Assembly: GCF_900116255.1 (NCBI RefSeq)
Contig: NZ_FPAI01000015.1
Location: 1 to 64,000 of the forward strand
Direction: 5' to 3'
Length of the DNA: 64,000 nucleotides
Source of the DNA: Halolactibacillus miurensis
GTDB lineage: Bacteria; Bacillota; Bacilli; Bacillales; Amphibacillaceae
In this document: positions 59,112 through 64,000 of the stretch, one piece after another
Layout: each line of letters opens with the position of its first letter
Position numbering within the stretch: the stretch's first letter is position 1
Notes under the pieces: generated by a model
The model's database searches: none
The model's input: only the letters and a program-made list of their open reading frames with translations
Told to the model about the DNA's origin: nothing
Made by a program: the position numbers and the translations under genes

Positions 59112-59370
59112 CGATATTGCCTCCTGTTTTAATGAGTGCTTGTTTTTGTCGTTTCGATAATTGCTTAATGCGATATTCTTCTTTTAAGGCGAGCGTTTTA
59201 GTCTCAAAGCTATTGGCATAGCGTAACAAAAGTGGCCCTCTTCCCTTTGTATACTTTGCCCCTTTTCCCTGCCTATGTTGCTTTAAACGATAACTTAAGC
59301 GATTCGTATAACCGGTATACAGCGTCTGGTCGTCACATTCTAAAATATAGACCACATGTTTAGTACACAA
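59089..59370 (-). CDS. yazA: GIY-YIG domain protein YazA
   Basis: A small UPF0213 protein with one GIY-YIG nuclease-like domain: VVYILECDDQTLYTGYTNRL, then RQGKGAKYTKGRGP and the Glu-rich ALKEEYRIKQL. Role in DNA processing is only inferred from the fold. The family normally begins a few residues before VYIL; no ATG is there, and I propose the TTG 59368-59370, ten bases after GAGGAG, overlapping the trmN6 end by 11 bases. ATGs farther upstream (59404-59409) lack a ribosome binding site. Confidence 0.85.
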   Translation of the reverse strand: MCTKHVVYILECDDQTLYTGYTNRLSYRLKQHRQGKGAKYTKGRGPLLLRYANSFETKTLALKEEYRIKQLSKRQKQALIKTGGNIDVDTEQL

Positions 59371-60094
59371 GACGCAAATACTCCTCTGTATACGTCCCTT
59401 CATCATTAAACACATAGAAAGGTGGTAACGTTTTTAACGCTTTTTTGCCATCGCGCATCGCTTCAATTAAGACAATATTAGCTTCTTTATCGCGCTTTGG
59501 ATAGACAAGTTGCATGCGTTTAGGCTCAAGCTTATATTGACGCATCAACAAAAAGATATCGACCAGTCGATCAGGTCGGTGGACCATCGTCATTTTCCCA
59601 CCGGATTTCGTCAGTTTACTTGCCGTCTCAATAACTGTTTCAAGTGACGTTGTCACTTCATGACGGGCAATCGTGAGATGCTCATTTAAGTTATGATGGG
59701 CATCACTCGCTGTATCAAAGTAAGGAGGATTTACGGTCACCAAATCAAATTTATCATTCTTATAATGGTCCGGTAAGTCTTTTAAATCGCCAAGGTGCAT
59801 CATAATTTGATCTTGTTTATCGTTTAAACGAATACTGCGCATCGCCATATCATGTAACTTGGTTTGAATCTCTATCCCGTCAATGGGACGTGTCGTATAA
59901 CGACTCATAAGTAAAGGGACAACCCCATTACCGCTACATAAATCTAAAATTTTCCCGCGTTTTTTCGGCAGTGAACTGAAGTGAGCGAGTAACACGGCAT
60001 CAATTGAATAAGAAAAAACTGACGGGCTTTGAATAATCTGCATCGATTCATCGGTAAATAAATAATCTAAACGTTCATCTTCATACAGTTCCAC
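59360..60094 (-). CDS. trmN6: tRNA1(Val) (adenine37-N6)-methyltransferase-like protein
   Basis: The 244-residue protein (yabB in B. subtilis) has a Rossmann methyltransferase domain: ILDLCSGNGVVPLLMS (about 46-61) and the adenine N6-methylase motif VNPPYF (about 124-129). It modifies A37 of tRNA by analogy with TrmN6. Located between yabA and yazA. Confidence 0.93.
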   Translation of the reverse strand: MELYEDERLDYLFTDESMQIIQSPSVFSYSIDAVLLAHFSSLPKKRGKILDLCSGNGVVPLLMSRYTTRPIDGIEIQTKLHDMAMRSIRLNDKQDQIMMHLGDLKDLPDHYKNDKFDLVTVNPPYFDTASDAHHNLNEHLTIARHEVTTSLETVIETASKLTKSGGKMTMVHRPDRLVDIFLLMRQYKLEPKRMQLVYPKRDKEANIVLIEAMRDGKKALKTLPPFYVFNDEGTYTEEYLRLVY

Positions 60095-60113
60095 GCTTGC
60101 ACCACACTTCCTT

Positions 60114-60150
60114 AAAAAAAGACTGGCATCTATAAGAAGATCCCCAGCCT
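60114..60150 (-). terminator. Terminator between yabA and trmN6
   Basis: Stem GGCTGG...CCAGTC with inner ATCTTCTTATAGAT pairing, followed on the minus strand by seven T. Confidence 0.8.
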
Positions 60151-60167
60151 TTTTTGCTATATTCTAT

Positions 60168-60536
60168 TTAATCTTTTGTCTTATTTAAGAACGATAAACA
60201 GAATAAACAATCTTCGTTCTGTCTTGGACTACCAAAGTGCACATTACATATATGAAAACCTTCTTCATATAGACGCGCTAAATTGTCATAACCTTCACCG
60301 ATATTATCGACCGTCCGTCGTTCTGTTGTTTCTCTTTGTTGATCGCGTTCAGCTGTTTCTTCAATCGATTGATCGAGGCGTTGACGTAGGTGATGATTCT
60401 CATGCGCCAATCGATGATTTTCTTCTAGTAATTCACTTAAATGTGTTTTTAAATCACCCAGCTGTTGATACAGTTGACCAATCTGTTCTTCCATATCTGA
60501 CACTTGTTCAAACACTTCTTTTCTATTCATGTTCAT
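60168..60536 (-). CDS. yabA: Replication initiation control protein YabA
   Basis: Negative regulator of DnaA that also binds DnaN. The 122-residue protein has an N-terminal coiled coil (about 3-70, heptads such as [20 protein letters not shown]) and a C-terminal zinc cluster in HICNVHFG and [11 protein letters not shown] start at the ATG 60534-60536 after GGTGG; a second ATG two codons on is equally possible. Confidence 0.95.
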   Translation of the reverse strand: MNMNRKEVFEQVSDMEEQIGQLYQQLGDLKTHLSELLEENHRLAHENHHLRQRLDQSIEETAERDQQRETTERRTVDNIGEGYDNLARLYEEGFHICNVHFGSPRQNEDCLFCLSFLNKTKD

Positions 60537-60557
60537 CACACCCACCACCTTTTCTCA

Positions 60558-61376
60558 TTATGACGTTGTTAGAACCCCTGCTTCAATCAGTTCATCTAAC
60601 GTATATTCAACGACACGTTCAAGTTCTTTAATCTCAACTTGAATGATACGTTCTAGTATATTTAATCCAACAACACGTCCACGGCCGAGTGGTGTTGTTA
60701 GTTTTTGACCGACGTCTGGCAGTTCGCGTTTTGCTTGTTCATACTCATCATTTTCATATTTTAAGCAGCACATTAAGCGGCCGCATAATCCTGAAATTTT
60801 TGTCGGGTTGAGTGAAAGGTTTTGATCTTTAGCCATTTTAATCGACACCGGTTCAAAGTCTCCTAAAAAAGTTGAACAACAAAGCATCCGCCCACACGGA
60901 CCAATACCGCCAAGTAACTTAGCCTCATCTCTCACACCAATCTGACGTAATTCAATGCGGGTTTTAAATACCGATGCCAAGTCTTTAACGAGTTCACGGA
61001 AATCGACGCGGCCATCTGCTGTAAAATAAAAAATCACTTTATTACGGTCAAACGTATACTCGACATCAACTAAGTTCATATCAAGCTGATGTGCCTTAAT
61101 CTTCTTTTCACACGTAAGATACGCTTCTTTTGCATTGTCTTTATTTTCTAATACGATATGTTTATCTTTTTCTGTTGCTAGCCGGATGACTTTTTTCAGC
61201 GGCATCACGACGTCTGTTTCTTCTACTTGTTTCTTTTCTAGCACGACTTTACCAAACTCAACGCCACGTGCGGTTTCGACGATGACATAGTCGTCTTTAT
61301 CTATCTGAAGGTTAGCCGGGTCAAAATAATATATTTTCCCTACTTTCTTAAATCTGACACCAATAACTTCTATCAT
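60558..61376 (-). CDS. ricT: RicT (YaaT), PSP1-domain protein of the Ric complex
   Basis: Part of the RicA-RicF-RicT complex that guides RNase Y and affects the Spo0A phosphorelay. The 272-residue protein has the PSP1 C-terminal region and the cysteine motifs GGIGPCGRMLCCSTFL and GLCGRLMCCLKYE, which carry an iron-sulfur cluster in the complex. Between holB and yabA as in B. subtilis. Confidence 0.95.
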   Translation of the reverse strand: MIEVIGVRFKKVGKIYYFDPANLQIDKDDYVIVETARGVEFGKVVLEKKQVEETDVVMPLKKVIRLATEKDKHIVLENKDNAKEAYLTCEKKIKAHQLDMNLVDVEYTFDRNKVIFYFTADGRVDFRELVKDLASVFKTRIELRQIGVRDEAKLLGGIGPCGRMLCCSTFLGDFEPVSIKMAKDQNLSLNPTKISGLCGRLMCCLKYENDEYEQAKRELPDVGQKLTTPLGRGRVVGLNILERIIQVEIKELERVVEYTLDELIEAGVLTTS

Positions 61377-61382
61377 TTATAT

Positions 61383-62369
61383 TCACCTCTGCATCTGCAG
61401 TGTTAGTTGTTCCATCACAAGGGTTGGATGGGTATGTTGATTGAGCTTTTGTTTGGCGGATGTAATGGCTGATAATATAGTCACGAGATCTTTTCTTGTA
61501 TAGCGTAAGCTCACGCGTTCTAACTCAGCTTGATAGCTTAGTAACACGATGTGCTCTGTGTCTCCAATGTGCAAATACATAAGATCTTTAAACCATAATA
61601 ATAATAAATCTAAACCGAGCAACAATTTATCCCGATCGTTAAAATGTTGCATCCAATGTTTTTCAATAAATAACAACGTTTCCTGCGGTTTATCTATCAG
61701 CATACCTACTAATTGTACCATTAATTTTCGTGCTTCTGCAAACCACTCATCTTGATTTAAAGCTTTTGCTTCCTCTAATTGCGGGGCAATCGCTTGAAAA
61801 ATTCGCGCATTTTCTTTCGTGATGCCGTCTTCGATTAGCGCTGTTTCAATAGCTTTCCCTGATAAAGGACGTAACGCAATCATTTGACAGCGTGATCGAA
61901 TCGTATCTAAGAGTTGTTGTTGATTCTTCGTCAAAAGAATCGCGGTTGTCTCTTGACTCGGTTCTTCTAAAAACTTTAACAAACGGTTACTCGCATTCAC
62001 CGTCATTAAATCAGCATCTTCAATCACATAAACTTTTCGATTAGATTCAACACCCGAATAAATAAACTCACGTTGGAGTGCTTCAATCTGTTCTTTTTTG
62101 ATGGATAATCCATCAGGTTTAATCCAGTGTAAATCTGGATGGTTCCCAGAAATCACGCGTTTACAATCCCGGCACTGTAGGCACGGTTCAGCGGTCTCTG
62201 TTTCCCGGCAGAATAATCGAAGCGCAAGCGTTTCGGCAATGGCCCGTTTTTTCGTGCCTGGGTCACCATGAATTAAATACGCATGTGCGATACGGTTATG
62301 GTTAATCATTTTTTTTAACATCTTAACAGCCACTGGCTGGATCTGTTCGAGTTCTTCAAAACGTTGCAT
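61383..62369 (-). CDS. holB: DNA polymerase III delta' subunit
   Basis: Clamp-loader subunit. The 328-residue protein has a degenerate nucleotide-binding loop HGDPGTKKRAIAE, the zinc ligands CLQCRDC with an upstream Cys, and the LLKFLEEP and RSRCQ (SRC-like) motifs. Start is the ATG 62367-62369 after AGGTGG; a 20-residue upstream extension is not supported. Confidence 0.94.
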   Translation of the reverse strand: MQRFEELEQIQPVAVKMLKKMINHNRIAHAYLIHGDPGTKKRAIAETLALRLFCRETETAEPCLQCRDCKRVISGNHPDLHWIKPDGLSIKKEQIEALQREFIYSGVESNRKVYVIEDADLMTVNASNRLLKFLEEPSQETTAILLTKNQQQLLDTIRSRCQMIALRPLSGKAIETALIEDGITKENARIFQAIAPQLEEAKALNQDEWFAEARKLMVQLVGMLIDKPQETLLFIEKHWMQHFNDRDKLLLGLDLLLLWFKDLMYLHIGDTEHIVLLSYQAELERVSLRYTRKDLVTILSAITSAKQKLNQHTHPTLVMEQLTLQMQR

Positions 62370-62469
62370 AAAAAGCCACCTAACTTCCACGTGTTGAAAA
62401 AGAGTGAGATCAGTGATCGTCACTCTCACGTTCTTCCGTTATTTTAGCATATTTCTTCTCTTAATTGTT

Positions 62470-62910
62470 TTAGGAATACAAATTAATCAATAATCCTTTA
62501 ATCTCACCAATTAATCCAAGCAAGTCAATCGAACGTGCACCATCGGTCGTAATTTGTTCAGTCATTTCCATCAGCTTCTCATCAATCGTTTTAACGATAT
62601 GCAGTTGCCTGTTCGTGCCTTCAAAGTTAAAACTGTGATGATGGCTTAAATCAAGCCCTTTTGACGTCGCATCTTTAATAAAACTCTTCACCATTCGTTT
62701 ATATTTCGCCACCTCTCTCAGTGTCCGGTAACGAACGAGCTTATCGCCTTGCTTTTTAATTTCTTCAAGCTGTTGTTCAAGAGGGAATGACCGCAGTTTA
62801 TCGGCTTGGGTTTGGACGAGCTTTTGAAAATCAACCGACTTCGATGGGGAAAGCGGTTGTTGCCGTTGGCTTTTTTCAATTTGATTTAAAAGATCTTTAT
62901 TTATTTTCAT
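62470..62910 (-). CDS. yaaR: YaaR family protein (DUF327)
   Basis: A 146-residue, mostly helical protein with RTLREVAKYKRMVKSFIKDA and IDLLGLIGEIKGLLINLYS, typical of YaaR. No function is established; it is always between darA and holB in Bacilli. Confidence 0.92.
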   Translation of the reverse strand: MKINKDLLNQIEKSQRQQPLSPSKSVDFQKLVQTQADKLRSFPLEQQLEEIKKQGDKLVRYRTLREVAKYKRMVKSFIKDATSKGLDLSHHHSFNFEGTNRQLHIVKTIDEKLMEMTEQITTDGARSIDLLGLIGEIKGLLINLYS

Positions 62911-62931
62911 GCACGCGTCTCCCTTTACTTA

Positions 62932-63917
<986 letters not shown>

Positions 63918-63919
63918 CA

Positions 63920-64000
63920 CTATTCTATCTCCTTTACGACAAACACACCTTCACTAATAGCTTGATTTTGAAAATTCACTTGAGCCACTATTAGCTGCTT
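63920..64000 (-). CDS. C-terminal end of an unidentified gene upstream of tmk
   Basis: The last 26 codons of a minus-strand frame that enters from outside the window, ending with [22 protein letters not shown] and TAG at 63920-63922. The stop overlaps the possible GTG start of tmk. In B. subtilis yaaO (an Orn/Lys/Arg decarboxylase-like gene) precedes tmk, but this fragment is too short to say whether it is that. Confidence 0.6.
   Translation of the reverse strand, partial: KQLIVAQVNFQNQAISEGVFVVKEIE

Overview
The window is an origin-proximal segment of the chromosome of an endospore-forming, low-to-moderate GC Bacillota of the Bacillaceae type. Read on the minus strand it follows the Bacillus subtilis order closely: tmk, darA, yaaR, holB, ricT, yabA, trmN6, yazA, rsmI, (abrB), metG, tatD, yabE, rnmV, rsmA, yabG, veg, purR, spoVG, glmU, prs, rplY, pth, mfd, spoVT, yabM, yabN, rqcP, yabP, yabQ, divIC, yabR, spoIIE, tilS, hpt, ftsH, coaX, hslO, yacD, cysK, folP, folB, folK, dusB relic, lysS, then the promoters and leader of an rRNA operon that leaves the window at base 1. 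Sporulation genes (spoIIE, spoVG, spoVT, yabG, yabP, yabQ) and recognisable sigma-H, sigma-K and Spo0A-type sites indicate a spore former. I cannot name the genus; many proteins are acidic, which would fit a salt- or alkali-adapted bacillus.

Three blocks interrupt the conserved order. (1) Between spoIIE and yabR (about 14.8-30.7 kb) lie a tRNA-Met, a VmlR-like ABC-F ribosome-protection gene behind a readable attenuator, a phosphodiesterase/MFS pair, a Dus paralogue, and a full set of genes resembling the flavin-based extracellular electron transfer (EET) locus of Listeria: ecfA1-ecfA2-ecfT, dmkA, fmnB on the minus strand and ndh2, eetA, eetB, dmkB on the plus strand, diverging from a shared control region with two Rex-like sites. 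A secreted lipoprotein of unknown function follows. (2) Between yabM and spoVT lies glcT-ptsG with its RAT/terminator switch. (3) Between abrB and rsmI lies a small TM2-domain gene.

The rest is housekeeping: DNA replication and repair (tmk, holB, yabA, mfd, rnmV), translation and RNA modification (lysS, metG, rsmA, rsmI, trmN6, tilS, pth, rplY, rqcP), folate and cysteine synthesis (folP-folB-folK, cysK), CoA and purine/PRPP metabolism (coaX, hpt, prs, purR), wall precursors (glmU), division (divIC) and protein quality control (ftsH, hslO, yacD). Genes usual in this neighbourhood in B. subtilis but not seen are pabA/B/C, yazB, yabS, yabT, fin, yabJ/ridA, ispE and sspF. dusB survives only as a relic with a large internal deletion and an in-frame stop, and a second relic of unknown family sits between pth and rplY.

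The most interesting observations are the EET locus with its candidate redox control, its lack of an obvious PplA and S component, the vmlR attenuator with mutually exclusive pairings, and a terminator after rqcP whose 3' arm carries the yabP ribosome binding site and whose loop overlaps a sigma-E-like -10 element.
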